Under the pieces are notes generated by a model. The model did not search any database and was not told the DNA's origin. It saw only the letters and a program-made list of their open reading frames with translations. The position numbers were made by a program, and so were the translations under genes. From UBA4720 sp038227135 (GTDB lineage Bacteria > Gemmatimonadota > Gemmatimonadetes > Gemmatimonadales > Gemmatimonadaceae): a stretch of 64,000 nucleotides of DNA. Positions 39,452 through 48,713 of this stretch are shown here, in pieces; within the stretch, counting starts at the first letter, position 1; every line of letters begins with the position of its first letter. The stretch lies in assembly GCA_038227135.1 (NCBI GenBank), contig JBBRQC010000011.1, forward strand, positions 9,991 to 73,990. Reading direction: 5' to 3'.

Positions 39452-39763
39452 TTAGGTGGTCGGGACGATTTCTGCGGCCGGAGTAGCAGGCTTGGGCTTC
39501 TGCCAGACGGGCCTTTGATAGGCTGGTCGTGCTTCCGTCGCAAGAAGCGCGGCGTAGTACGCCATGATTCGCGCCTGGACAGACTCCTTCGTGTCGGTCG
39601 GCGCCGCCTCGAAGGGCGCGTAACGGGTGCTCTCCCCGGTGTCCAGACGGAACCACCACCACGGCTGCATGCCGGCCTGGCGGGGCACCTCGACTGAGCA
39701 GAAGAATGTGCGGCCCCCGTCCACGAACTCGAAGGGCTTCGGCACTTTTGTCTTTGATGTCAT
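39452..39763 (-). CDS. Conserved small hypothetical protein
   Basis: 103 residues, with FEFVDGGRTFFCSVE, PWWWFRLDTGESTRYAPF and a helix ESVQARIMAYYAALLA, a pattern I associate with small conserved soil-bacterial proteins of unknown role. Ends in a Pro/Ala/Lys-rich tail. Its start codon overlaps the start of the carbonic-anhydrase remnant on the other strand. Confidence 0.6.
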   Translation of the reverse strand: MTSKTKVPKPFEFVDGGRTFFCSVEVPRQAGMQPWWWFRLDTGESTRYAPFEAAPTDTKESVQARIMAYYAALLATEARPAYQRPVWQKPKPATPAAEIVPTT

Positions 39764-40010
39764 GATGCAATCTACTCAATGGACCGGGAACTATTCGGAC
39801 ATCGGCAAGGGACCGGGCTCGGCAGAAGCTCAGTTTGTCGACTGGCTCACGATCTCGGACGCGGCGAAGGCGGTCGTCGATGACGTAGCGCGCATACGAC
39901 GGCATCCGCTGGTGCCGAAAAGCATCCCCATCCACGGATACATCTACGACGTAAAGACGGGGAAGCTGGTCGAGATCGCACCGGCGACTCAGGCGGGCCG
40001 CGCGACGTGA
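39762..40010 (+). pseudogene. C-terminal remnant of a beta-carbonic anhydrase
   Basis: 82 residues. The part DWLTISDAAKAVVDDV, RIRRHPLVP, IPIHGYIYDVKTGKLVE is the C-terminal end of beta-class carbonic anhydrases, but all zinc ligands and the catalytic core are missing. The segment before it (ATGATGCAA and on) does not belong to the family. Either a truncated gene or a tail left after insertion of the neighbour. No activity expected. Confidence 0.6.
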
Positions 40011-40085
40011 ACGCTGGCGGACACTAAAAGTCTCCTCTACGCTTTTTGCCCGACAGAAGCGCGGCTCGGCGCCGATGACTCCCAA

Positions 40086-40841
40086 TCACTCCCAGCGGAA
40101 GACTCTGGTCGAGAGCGCGGTGTACGCGAAAAACAGCACGAGCAACGCTACGACGTTCACCCAGTGCGCGCCCCACCCCGATCCGTCCCACACCCCTTCG
40201 AGAAGCGCCACGGCGTGCGTAGTCGGAAGCATGTAGGCAATCGCCCGGAGCGCGCCGGGAAGCCGCGCCACTGGGAAAAAAAGCCCTGACAGGAAGAGCA
40301 TCGGGTAAAGCACGGCTGCGCCGATCGGCTGGGCGAATCGCGCAGTGGGGACGATGCTCGCGAGCACGAAGCCGAGCGAGAGAATGCTGAACGTTCCGAG
40401 GAGAACGGCGACGGTGAAGCTGAACACGTTGATCTGCATCACACCCGGGAAAAGCCGCCGGCCAGCGAGCATGAGCAGCGTCAGGCTCACCACCGTGAAC
40501 ACCAGCTTGACGGCGACCTGCGCTCCCATGATCGTCACCGGCGAAAGCGGCGTGGCGCGGAGGCGCTTGAGGATACCGCCTTCGCGGTAGATGGAGATGA
40601 TCGCCACGAGCGACTGAACCGCGCTGACCGCGATCAGCACCGCGGCAAGGATGGCCGGATTGAAGGGAATGTCGACGTCCGGCGTGGCCGCCGGCCTGCC
40701 GACGCCGAGTGCGCGCCCGAGTGCGATGAACACCACCAGCGGCATGACGAGCGTCCCGACGAACCCCATCGGCTCGCGCGTGAAGATCTTGGTCTCCACC
40801 CAGGTGAGCTTCCAGAATCCGCGCAGAAATCGAGGCCGCAT
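40086..40841 (-). CDS. ABC-2 type permease
   Basis: 251 residues with six membrane helices. ABC-2 signature seen in YREGGILKRLRATPLSP and the late FLSGLFFPVARLPGALRAIAYMLPTTHAVALLEG. Exporter subunit, partner of the ATPase directly upstream (next gene, no gap). Cargo likely drug, lipid or polysaccharide, not determinable. Confidence 0.89.
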   Translation of the reverse strand: MRPRFLRGFWKLTWVETKIFTREPMGFVGTLVMPLVVFIALGRALGVGRPAATPDVDIPFNPAILAAVLIAVSAVQSLVAIISIYREGGILKRLRATPLSPVTIMGAQVAVKLVFTVVSLTLLMLAGRRLFPGVMQINVFSFTVAVLLGTFSILSLGFVLASIVPTARFAQPIGAAVLYPMLFLSGLFFPVARLPGALRAIAYMLPTTHAVALLEGVWDGSGWGAHWVNVVALLVLFFAYTALSTRVFRWE

Positions 40842-41789
40842 TCAGTCCCTTATTCCGTGGCCCGTGAGCTTGAGAAACACGTCCTCGAGCGTCGGGATCT
40901 CGGTGCGGAAGCCACGCACGCGGATGCCCTCGCGCGCGACGATGTTGATCACATCGGTCACGAAGTCGTCGCCCGTTCCGCGAATCGTGTACGTCGTCAC
41001 GCGTCCTTCGGCGCGCTGGACAGTGCCCAGCCTCTGCAGGCGCTCAGCGACGTGGGCATCATCGCTCGAGAAAACCACCGACCGCTCGAGGCAGTGCTTT
41101 TGTACAAGATCGTCAGGGGTGCCCAACTCGATGATGCGTCCGTGCTCGATGATGGCCACGCGGTCGCAGAGCTTTTCGGCCTCTTCCATCAGATGGGTGG
41201 TGAGGAACACCGTAGTTCCGCGATCCCTGATGCCGGTCACGAGGGCCCAGATCGCGCGACGTGCTTGCGGATCTAGTCCTGTCGTCAGCTCGTCCAGGAA
41301 CACGACGTCGGGCTCGTGTATGAGCGCGAGCGCGATGAAGAGCCGCTGCTTCTGCCCGCCCGAGAGCGTCATGAACCATGCGTTGCGCTTTGCTTCGAGT
41401 CCGAGACGGGCGAGAAGCGCGTCAGTATCAACCACGCGAGTGTAGAGCGATCGCCAGAGGTCCACTGCCTCCCAGACCTTGATCCGCTTCTGAAGGTGTG
41501 CCTCCTGGTGCTGCACGCCGATCCGCTGCCTCAGCGCGTTGGCATCGCGACGCGGATCGAGCCCGAGCACCGAAATCGTTCCTTTGTCGGGAACGCGGTT
41601 TCCCTCGACGCACTCCATCGTGGTCGTCTTGCCGGCGCCGTTGGGACCGATAAGGCCGAAGATCTCGCCTTCGAACACTTCGAGCGAGACCTCGTCTACG
41701 GCGACAATGCGGCCGTAGCGCTTACCCAGTTTGGAGACCGTGATGACAGGAAGCACGAGGAATGTTACCAGCCGCGTTGACCGCGGCAC
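40842..41789 (-). CDS. ABC transporter ATPase (DrrA-like)
   Basis: 315 residues. Walker A GPNGAGKTT, signature LSGGQKQ, Walker B PDVVFLDE and a C-terminal extension of about 80 residues typical of DrrA/CcmA-type exporters. Reads directly into the permease with no gap. GTG start at 41789 with GAGG eight bases upstream. Confidence 0.9.
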   Translation of the reverse strand: MPRSTRLVTFLVLPVITVSKLGKRYGRIVAVDEVSLEVFEGEIFGLIGPNGAGKTTTMECVEGNRVPDKGTISVLGLDPRRDANALRQRIGVQHQEAHLQKRIKVWEAVDLWRSLYTRVVDTDALLARLGLEAKRNAWFMTLSGGQKQRLFIALALIHEPDVVFLDELTTGLDPQARRAIWALVTGIRDRGTTVFLTTHLMEEAEKLCDRVAIIEHGRIIELGTPDDLVQKHCLERSVVFSSDDAHVAERLQRLGTVQRAEGRVTTYTIRGTGDDFVTDVINIVAREGIRVRGFRTEIPTLEDVFLKLTGHGIRD

Positions 41790-41817
41790 AGGCGTTTCCT
41801 CGGAGAGTAACCCAAAA

Positions 41818-42306
41818 GTGCTATTGCATCCGCGTCTGTATCGTCAGCTCGTCGATATGAGCGGGATCACGGAAGACCTCGTCGACATCAAGACGAAGCG
41901 TGAGGCATCGAACGATCAATTCTTCGCCCCCGGCACTCGACGGGCGTGGGTCGCACCATCCGATTATTCGTTCGGAATGGCGCGGATGTACGCAACGGCG
42001 GCGGAGAAACAGGGCCAGGTCATTGGAGTGTTTCGAGTGAGAAGCGAAGCGGAGCAATGGCTTTGCACACCCGAAGGATGCAGCTACCGCTGGCGTGTCG
42101 CTGTCCGGACGAAAATGATCTCTTGTACGAGAAACCCTGGGAGATTAATTGCCGTTCAGATCGCAGGAACGGTCGGGACGAGGTGGGTCAGACATCACAC
42201 TGAGGGCCGGAGAATCAAAGGGTTCGGCTGTCGTATGCCCAGTGCAGTAGCGCCTGTCGCTGGCGTCGTCGGCAATCCAAATCGCCGGCGACGCACCCTT
42301 GCCTGA
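41818..42306 (+). pseudogene. STAS/SpoIIAA-like fragment
   Basis: The first 80 residues (HPRLYRQLVDMSGITED, AWVAPSDYSFGMARMY, VIGVFRVRSEAEQWL) match the second half of small STAS/SpoIIAA-like proteins. The first 30 residues of the family are missing and the reading after about 42066 overlaps a minus-strand gene and is not family-like. I take it as a 5'-truncated, decayed gene starting at GTG 41818. Confidence 0.45.
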
Positions 42307-42730
42307 CCTGCGCAACATGCCTAGCCATCTGGCGCCATCGACGAATCTGACGCGCGTCATCCAGACACCGCCGTCCGCGATAGTAGCGGCAGTACCACTG
42401 GAACCAGCCGCGCGGGTCTTCGTGGTAGATCCATCCCTTCTTGCGCCAGACCGAGAGCGGCTGCGACGCGTTTACACCGAAAAAGTTGAGCGTCGGGTCG
42501 CGCTTAACGGCCGCGAGCTTCGCCGTTGCGTACCAGCTCGCGGGAAATTCGCCACGGCAGTCCGTCATGTATTTCCCGCCGAATATGCCAAGCGCCAGCA
42601 ACTGCGGAGGAGCGAGCTCGGGACAAAACCCGGCATCGTAATTCCTGCCAACGGGTTCGGTGAGCAGATAAGTATATCCGCGCTGCATGCGGTCGTTGAC
42701 CGTGACCCGCGTTGGCGTCATGCGGGCCAT
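42215..42730 (-). CDS. Conserved hypothetical protein
   Basis: 171 residues, Trp/Tyr/Arg rich, with GRNYDAGFCPELAPPQLLALG, GGKYMTDCRGEFPASWY and DPRGWFQWYCRYYRGRR, and an ending of the type RQRQALLHWAYDSR. The pattern looks like a known family of uncharacterised bacterial proteins; the Cys and Arg content hints at nucleic-acid interaction (speculative). ATG at 42730. Confidence 0.7.
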   Translation of the reverse strand: MARMTPTRVTVNDRMQRGYTYLLTEPVGRNYDAGFCPELAPPQLLALGIFGGKYMTDCRGEFPASWYATAKLAAVKRDPTLNFFGVNASQPLSVWRKKGWIYHEDPRGWFQWYCRYYRGRRCLDDARQIRRWRQMARHVAQVRQGCVAGDLDCRRRQRQALLHWAYDSRTL

Positions 42731-43103
42731 CAAGCCGTTTCTCGTTCAAGGCTCATCGCGTCGCCCGCTCAATGTTTGTCACAAAGCCACGCACGCGTCA
42801 CCCCGCTTTTGTCGGCCAACCTTCGATGATAATCGTTGGGTAGGCTCGCTTACCTCAGAGAACGTGCCAGTCGGCAGAAAGCGGAATGACTCCACTGGGC
42901 TGACGAGGGCTCTCTTGTCGTGCGGCGGTGTCGTGAGATAGTAGGCTTTCATGTCGCGCATTGACGATCATCCTGCTTGCGCACCTCCGCGAACATTTTG
43001 CGCATCTGAATGGACACCACAACGGACCATCGCGGTTCAAACCAACGGGTGGTTCACTTCTGCGATTGCGGCTTGAGCTCCTCGAACCAAGGAAATCCTC
43101 TTC

Positions 43104-43379
43104 GTGCACCGGGGCAGCGGTGTCGTGAAGCTGGGCGATAAAACCGCGGCAGTGTCTGCCGGCGCTACCGTCTTCATTCCTCGAAATGTCTCAGTGAGTC
43201 TACGAAACACAGGCACGGAGCCTCTAAGCCTCGTCGCTATTTTCTCGCGACCCGGGTTCGAAGAATACCAGCGCGCGATCTCCGTCCCAGAGGGCCAGGC
43301 TGCGAAGCCGCTGTCGGTGGAAGAATTGTCGGCGATTCGGAAGCAGCACCGTCAGCACGTTACATACGAGCAGCCGTAG
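43104..43379 (+). pseudogene. Cupin-domain gene, probably frameshifted
   Basis: 91 residues that start with the GTG at 43104 and form the second half of a cupin barrel (HRGSGVVKLGDKTAAVSAGATVFIPRNV, LRNTGTEPL, SRPGFEEYQ). A matching first half, PTGGSLLRLRLELLEPRK, is present just upstream in another frame (about 43045-43093), so a one-base shift near 43090 appears to split the gene. Confidence 0.5.
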
Positions 43380-43638
43380 CCCTGGGTCGGGGACGTAGTG
43401 AACTCAGGGTGTAGAGCCGCCTAAAAAGGTCCCAACTCGCTGACCCCAAGCTGCCACATGCTCCTGAGCTCGAGCACCGGGTCAGGGGAACCACCACATC
43501 ATCTGTTCCAATCACCCGACATTGAGGCTAGCGACTGGATCGTAGAGTACTTGATAGTCCACGATGACGATCACGCGAAGTGCGGCTCGGACGCGCTATT
43601 CGCCACAATGTCGCATCTCCACCTCTCAGAAAATCAGT

Positions 43639-45081
43639 ATGACAGATATCATGACGCTGCCACAGATCATTCAGGGCGGCATGGGCGTCGCCGTATCGAA
43701 CTGGCGGCTCGCTCAGGCCGTATCTTCGCGTGCGCAGCTTGGCGTGGTGTCCGGTACCGCACTGGACACGGTCTTTGTGCGCCGATTGCAGGACGGCGAC
43801 ATCGGCGGCCACATGCGGCGTGCGATGAGCCGCTTTCCGATAGTCGGAGTGGCGGAGGCCGCGCTCAATAAGTACTTCCGCCCGGAAGGGCGAGGGCCGG
43901 GGGAACCCTATAAGCTGCTCCCGCTACTCAAGCAGCGCGTCAGTGCGGCGCGGCAGCAGATCACAATCCTCGCGAACTTCGTCGAGATTTCACTTGCAAA
44001 AGAGGGACATAACAACCCGGTCGGCATCAACTACCTCACGAAGGTTCAGATGCCGAACCTCGCTTCGCTGTACGGCGCGATGCTCGGCGGCGTGGACTAC
44101 GTGCTCATGGGCGCCGGGATTCCGCGTGAGATTCCCGGCGTGCTGGATTCGCTCGCTGAGCATCGCCCGGCGTCAATGCGATTCGATGTGGAGGGGCTAG
44201 CCGCGGGTGACAGCGAATCGCTCTCTCTCAACCCGCGAGAGTATGGAGCCGACACTGGAGTCCTCCTGGCGCGTCCGCGTTTTCTTCCGATCGTCTCCGC
44301 GAACTCGCTCGCGGCGACCCTGGCACGGAAGGCGAACGGGGCGGTGGATGGATTCATAGTGGAGGGATCGACAGCGGGCGGACACAACGCGCCCCCGCGC
44401 GGCGAGCCTCACTTTAATGAGAGGGGGGAGCCGCTGTACGGTGATCGTGACAACGTGGACCTGCAAAAAATGCGTGAGCTGGGTCTTCCGTTCTGGGTGG
44501 CCGGTGGAGCGGGGTCGCCTGAGGGCCTGTCCGCGGCGCTCGAGGTTGGTGCCTCCGGAGTTCAGGTCGGAACGCTGTTCGCCTATTGCGAGGAATCCGG
44601 CTTCGCTCCAGAGCTCAAGCACGACGTCCTCGAACACGCCACCCGTGGCGAATTGGACGTCATTACCGATCCCCGCGCATCTCCTACCGGCTATCCGTTC
44701 AAAGTCGTTCAGTGGGCTGGTGACACGGGCGATTCGCCCGAGCGAAAGCGGATCTGCGATCTGGGCTACCTGCGGGTTGCATACAAGAGTCCGGCTGGGC
44801 GCATCGGATACCGGTGCGCGGCCGAGCCAGTGGACGACTACGTGCGGAAGGGCGGATTGCCGGCCGACACCGAAGGACGAAGGTGTCTCTGCAATGCGCT
44901 CACAGCGAACGTGGGTTACGCCCAGTTACGGGCGGGCGGATACAAGGAGCATCCATTGCTGACCAGTGGTGACGATCTCAAGACCATGAGCATCTTTCTC
45001 GGCGGGCGCACCAAATACACCGCTCACGACGTCATTATCTACCTGCTTGGAAATTCGCCTCCTGGGCCTGGGAGGAGCTGA
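43639..45081 (+). CDS. Nitronate monooxygenase-like flavoprotein
   Basis: About 480 residues, TIM-barrel FMN enzyme of the 2-nitropropane dioxygenase/enoyl-reductase-like group: start IIQGGMGVAVSNWRLA, GSTAGGHNAPPRG, WVAGGAGSPEGL and the GASGVQVGTLFA phosphate-binding motif. ATG 43639 or 43651 fits the family start. The last residues (PPGPGRS) are read from a tRNA-like repeat that begins at 45063, so the original C-terminus was replaced by insertion. Reaction: oxidation of a nitronate or related substrate, not proved. Confidence 0.85.
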   Translation: MTDIMTLPQIIQGGMGVAVSNWRLAQAVSSRAQLGVVSGTALDTVFVRRLQDGDIGGHMRRAMSRFPIVGVAEAALNKYFRPEGRGPGEPYKLLPLLKQRVSAARQQITILANFVEISLAKEGHNNPVGINYLTKVQMPNLASLYGAMLGGVDYVLMGAGIPREIPGVLDSLAEHRPASMRFDVEGLAAGDSESLSLNPREYGADTGVLLARPRFLPIVSANSLAATLARKANGAVDGFIVEGSTAGGHNAPPRGEPHFNERGEPLYGDRDNVDLQKMRELGLPFWVAGGAGSPEGLSAALEVGASGVQVGTLFAYCEESGFAPELKHDVLEHATRGELDVITDPRASPTGYPFKVVQWAGDTGDSPERKRICDLGYLRVAYKSPAGRIGYRCAAEPVDDYVRKGGLPADTEGRRCLCNALTANVGYAQLRAGGYKEHPLLTSGDDLKTMSIFLGGRTKYTAHDVIIYLLGNSPPGPGRS

Positions 45082-45248
45082 ACCTCCGACCTCACGCTTA
45101 TCAGGCACGGATCGTAGACGCTATGGTAGGACAATATGTCCGCATTTTCACTCTGACGGATCGCACGAAGTCCTGTGCAGCCTTAGCTAATGTCCGCAAA
45201 TGTCCAGCCCCAATTGACACCTGAACTGACACCTCAACCGACACATCA
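45063..45248 (-). repeat. tRNA-3'-end-bearing direct repeat, copy 1
   Basis: On the minus strand it ends with a tRNA-like 3' half: anticodon region CTGATAA, variable GTGAGGTC, T-arm GGAGG-TTCAGCT-CCTCC and CAGGCCCA, which resembles the end of tRNA-Ile(GAT). Next to it lie repeats of TGTCC and ACACCT elements. Copy 2 is at 50689 in the same orientation, about 75% alike by eye. Looks like an attachment site of an integrated element. Confidence 0.72.
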
Positions 45249-46352
45249 GCGTGGGCTGATTGCTGAGGCGATCATGCGCTTCTCGTCCTGGTTTGGTTCG
45301 CGATGCGCGTGCTTGTGTTCTGAAGTGGCGTGAGCGCTCTCCGATTCCCCGCTATCGGTTGCGTGGAAATGTTCCCCCGCTTCGCTCTCGGGATCGACAT
45401 GCACGATAACACCTGAAAGGAACTTGAGGTGTCGGCGCATTTCTGCCTCGACTCGCTTGGCAAGGTCGTGCCCGCTGCCAACGCTGAGGGTTGGCGCCAC
45501 AGTGATGTTCACCTCGGCGCGCAGGCGATGGCCTACCCAACGAGCCCGGACATCGCTGACACCAAGCACGCCCGCGACGTGGCTTGCTGAGTGCCGCACT
45601 TCGTCCGACACCTCTGGATCAACCCCGTCAAGCATACGTGTAAAGACCGCTTTCACGGACTGCCAGACAATTCCGAGGATTGCGACAGTGATGAGTAGTC
45701 CGATGATCGGATCAGCCTTCGGGTAACCGAAGTACACCCCAACTGCGCCAACCAGCACTGCGAGACTCGTCCATCCGTCAGTCCGAGCGTGATACCCATC
45801 CGCGATGAGCGCGGCGCTGCCGATCTCCTTTCCGACCCGGATACGAAATACGGCAACCGCTTCGTTACCGATAAAACCAATGATCGAGGCAATGATGATG
45901 GCCGTGAGGTGAGTAACCGACTGCGGGTGTAGGAGGCGATGAATCGATTGGTACAGTGCCACCATGGCACTCGCGAAGATTGTTAGTACAACAGCCAGCC
46001 CGGCCAAATCCTCGACACGTCCGAACCCATACGTGAAACGCCGAGTGGCTGCCCACCTCGCGAAAAGAAAAGCGATCGCCAGCGGAAAGGCCGTGGCTGC
46101 GTCACCGAAGTTGTGGATCGCGTCGGCGAGTAAGGCGACGCTGTGCGAGAGAAAAACGACGGCGAGCTGTATCACGGCCGTCACGAAGAGACCGATGAAA
46201 CCCCACTTGACTGCCCACAGGCCACGTTCGGTCGTCGTGAGTGATGGGTCTAGAACGCCGTGCGTATGCCCGTGGCCTTTATCACGATCGTGGCGCCCGT
46301 CTGCGTGATGCGGGTGATGCTCCCCCTCATGATCATGTTGATGGTCAGCCAT
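45246..46352 (-). CDS. CDF cation efflux transporter with His-rich ends
   Basis: 368 residues. His-rich N-terminus (HDHEGEHHPHHADGRHD), six membrane helices, metal-site motifs LLADAIHNFGDA and GYHARTDGWTS, and a cytoplasmic C-terminal domain, ending in another His-rich tail (HATSEHKHAHRE). Exports Zn, Co, Cd or Fe in exchange for protons. First of three CDF genes in a row. Confidence 0.9.
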   Translation of the reverse strand: MADHQHDHEGEHHPHHADGRHDRDKGHGHTHGVLDPSLTTTERGLWAVKWGFIGLFVTAVIQLAVVFLSHSVALLADAIHNFGDAATAFPLAIAFLFARWAATRRFTYGFGRVEDLAGLAVVLTIFASAMVALYQSIHRLLHPQSVTHLTAIIIASIIGFIGNEAVAVFRIRVGKEIGSAALIADGYHARTDGWTSLAVLVGAVGVYFGYPKADPIIGLLITVAILGIVWQSVKAVFTRMLDGVDPEVSDEVRHSASHVAGVLGVSDVRARWVGHRLRAEVNITVAPTLSVGSGHDLAKRVEAEMRRHLKFLSGVIVHVDPESEAGEHFHATDSGESESAHATSEHKHAHREPNQDEKRMIASAISPR

Positions 46353-46473
46353 CCCCTCTCCACCGCGAATTGTAGGTTGCTCGATAAACGGAGCTCATTT
46401 CTCTTTGCAAGGACGCCAGCCCAGAAGAGTACGACACTTTAAGGTATAGAGAATCGGACGGTGGACAAAGGCA

Positions 46474-47097
46474 TCACCTTTTATCGATATCAGCGAGGCC
46501 TTTTTTTGTCGCGGCAATATTGGTTATCTCAGCGGCCTTCAGGCTTTGGGCGAGGTGCCTCACATCTGGCCGCTTGATCTTCGGCAGGTAGGTGTCGATC
46601 ACTCCTGATGCATCTTGCTCGGCCTTGAGCGCCGCAGTTAGGAAAAGCCGGGGGTGATCCGATTCATGGTGTCGCAATGCGTCGGCGGTCGATCGCATCT
46701 CAGAGGTTGGCTGGGAAACATATCTGTCGTCGAAGGCATTTCTGAGCAGCGATGTGGTCGTGTCCAGATCGTGGCCATGTCGCTCCTCCATCCGTCTGAT
46801 CAGGTCCTCGATCTCAGGTCGTTGGTTCCAATCGAGTGCGGCGTCGGAGAGTACAATGACGTTCTTTTCGTGATCGCTAATCGATCGCAGAAAGTCGTGG
46901 TCGTTGTTACCCGTGCTTACCGGGGGAGACGGCTGCACCGAACTGATTGGCCTGTTCTTCCCCTGAATTCGCTGCTGGGATTGGTAAATCTCGAACGGCG
47001 TCGGTTCGCCCGCCTGTTGCTTTTTTTCTTCCGAGCACGCTGACAACCCAGCGAGAACGGAGAGAGTTACAAGGCAAGACGTCAATCTTACATTCAT
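46474..47097 (-). CDS. Lipoprotein with DUF305-like helical domain
   Basis: 207 residues. Lipobox GLSAC with lipidated Cys21. The mature part is helical with His pairs (NDHDFLRSISDHEKNVI, MEERHGHDLD, ALRHHESDHPRLFL), similar to ferritin-like DUF305/DUF4142 proteins in which repeated histidines may bind metal. Its stop lies 121 bases upstream of the first CDF gene and its start overlaps the stop of the second, same strand, consistent with periplasmic metal handling. Confidence 0.65.
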   Translation of the reverse strand: MNVRLTSCLVTLSVLAGLSACSEEKKQQAGEPTPFEIYQSQQRIQGKNRPISSVQPSPPVSTGNNDHDFLRSISDHEKNVIVLSDAALDWNQRPEIEDLIRRMEERHGHDLDTTTSLLRNAFDDRYVSQPTSEMRSTADALRHHESDHPRLFLTAALKAEQDASGVIDTYLPKIKRPDVRHLAQSLKAAEITNIAATKKGLADIDKR

Positions 47098-48011
47098 ACG
47101 GCCGCCTCATCCGCTTGGGCGCATTCTTCGGCGAGTTCACCGCGTTCGATCTGAATCGTCGAATGCGCGATTCGGAAGTGTTCCTTCAATTCTATCCTTG
47201 TCGTGGAGAGCATTGCGTCGCTTAGCCCACCGGGCGCGACCAAGTGCGCGGTAAGGCATGCCTCTGTGGTGCTCATCGCCCAGATGTGAAGATCGTGGAC
47301 CTCTGTCACACCCTTTACAGATGCTAAAAAAGACTCGACAGCGTCCGGGTCAATATTCTCTGGCACCGCATCCATTGCCAGATTGACCGACTCCCTTAGC
47401 AGACTCCATGTCGCTACGGCTATTATGATGCCGATTCCTATACTCGCGAGTGGATCAAGCCACAGCCAACCGGTCGCCCGAATCAGAAATCCGGTGACAA
47501 CGACGCCGAGCGCAATAAGGGCGTCGCCTGCCATGTGCGCAAAGGCCCCGCGAATGTTAATGTCGCCCTTGCGTCCGGACGCAAACATTGCCGCCGTTGC
47601 TCCGTTTACCAGGACCCCAAATGCAGCCACCCACATGATCGTCGTCACGACAACTGGCGCGGGTGTGAACAACCTTCGGATCGCTTCAACTGTTATGGCG
47701 CCGGTAACAAGCAGAAGCAGTGCTGCGTTTGCCAAGGCCGCAAGGATCGAGGATCGGCGAAGCCCGTACGTCCGGCGAGCGGTAGGTCGTGATTGCGAGA
47801 GCCTGATCGCGGCCCACGCCAAGAGGAGACCCAACACATCGCTCAGGTTGTGTCCCGCATCAGACATCAGTGCGAGCGAGTTCGCCGAAAAGCCATAGAT
47901 GACTTCGGCGGCCACGAAGGCGCTATTGAGCCCCACTCCGATGATGAAGGCTCGATTGTAATCGGCCGGGCCGTGCGCGTGCCCGTGTGAATGATCGTGG
48001 CTATGGGCCAT
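47094..48011 (-). CDS. czcD: CDF transporter, CzcD/ZitB type
   Basis: 305 residues, six helices. His-rich start SHDHSHGHAHG, site motifs LMSDAGHNLSDV and FAHMAGDALIALG (HxxxD), CTD with VHDLHIWAMSTTEACLTAHLV, all as in CzcD/ZitB zinc exporters. Overlaps the DUF305-like gene start by 4 bases (ATGA-type). Confidence 0.91.
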   Translation of the reverse strand: MAHSHDHSHGHAHGPADYNRAFIIGVGLNSAFVAAEVIYGFSANSLALMSDAGHNLSDVLGLLLAWAAIRLSQSRPTARRTYGLRRSSILAALANAALLLLVTGAITVEAIRRLFTPAPVVVTTIMWVAAFGVLVNGATAAMFASGRKGDINIRGAFAHMAGDALIALGVVVTGFLIRATGWLWLDPLASIGIGIIIAVATWSLLRESVNLAMDAVPENIDPDAVESFLASVKGVTEVHDLHIWAMSTTEACLTAHLVAPGGLSDAMLSTTRIELKEHFRIAHSTIQIERGELAEECAQADEAAV

Positions 48012-48062
48012 ACTATTTACTCTGGGTTGAACGTTTCGAGCGCTGGACTTTACCAGAGAGGG

Positions 48063-48713
48063 TCACAACGCCGGGTTGCAGTCGTCGCAGTGTTTCGCTC
48101 GAACACCATCTATGCCCTCTTTAACGATTATCGGCACCATGACCAGGGCAGCTACCGGGTCGGCCCACCACCATCCAAGCATTGCGTTAAGCGCGACACC
48201 AACGAGCGCGATCAAGGAGAGATAGGCGCAAAGCGCTGTCTGCTTCGCGTCCGCCTCGAGCGCGCCACTTCTCATCTCAAGTGCGACGCGCCGTTTCGCA
48301 CGGGCGAGCAAGGGCATAACGATCACCGACAACCCGAGTATGACCAGCCCAAAAACGCTTCGTGACGGCGCTTCACGACCGACGAGTGATCGCCCACTAT
48401 CCACGATGATGTAAATAGCGAGCGCGATGAAACACCACCCGACGATTCTGAGAGTGGCGCGCTCAGCGCGCTCCCTGCTTGATGCGTCAACGTCGGATCG
48501 CAGGCGCCACTGCGCGGCTGCGCTCGATGTTACTTCGATCACGCTATCTATCCCGAAGCCCACGAGGGCCACGCTCCCTGAGAGGATTCCCGCTATGAGC
48601 GAGCCGAGAGCCTCGAGACTGTTATAGCTAATCGTGGCGTAACTCAGCAGGATTCCGCGCCGTACCATTTCTTGCCGTTTTTCAGCCACTGAAGTGATTG
48701 GCACCGCGCTCAT
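48063..48713 (-). CDS. Short CDF-like cation transporter without C-terminal domain
   Basis: 216 residues, six helices with ALVGFGIDSVIEV and ALEADAKQTALCAYLS, and a C-terminal CDDC. It lacks the cytoplasmic domain and the usual HxxxD, having a different Asp motif. Belongs to a recognisable group of short CDF relatives. Same strand as the other two CDF genes. Confidence 0.83.
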   Translation of the reverse strand: MSAVPITSVAEKRQEMVRRGILLSYATISYNSLEALGSLIAGILSGSVALVGFGIDSVIEVTSSAAAQWRLRSDVDASSRERAERATLRIVGWCFIALAIYIIVDSGRSLVGREAPSRSVFGLVILGLSVIVMPLLARAKRRVALEMRSGALEADAKQTALCAYLSLIALVGVALNAMLGWWWADPVAALVMVPIIVKEGIDGVRAKHCDDCNPAL

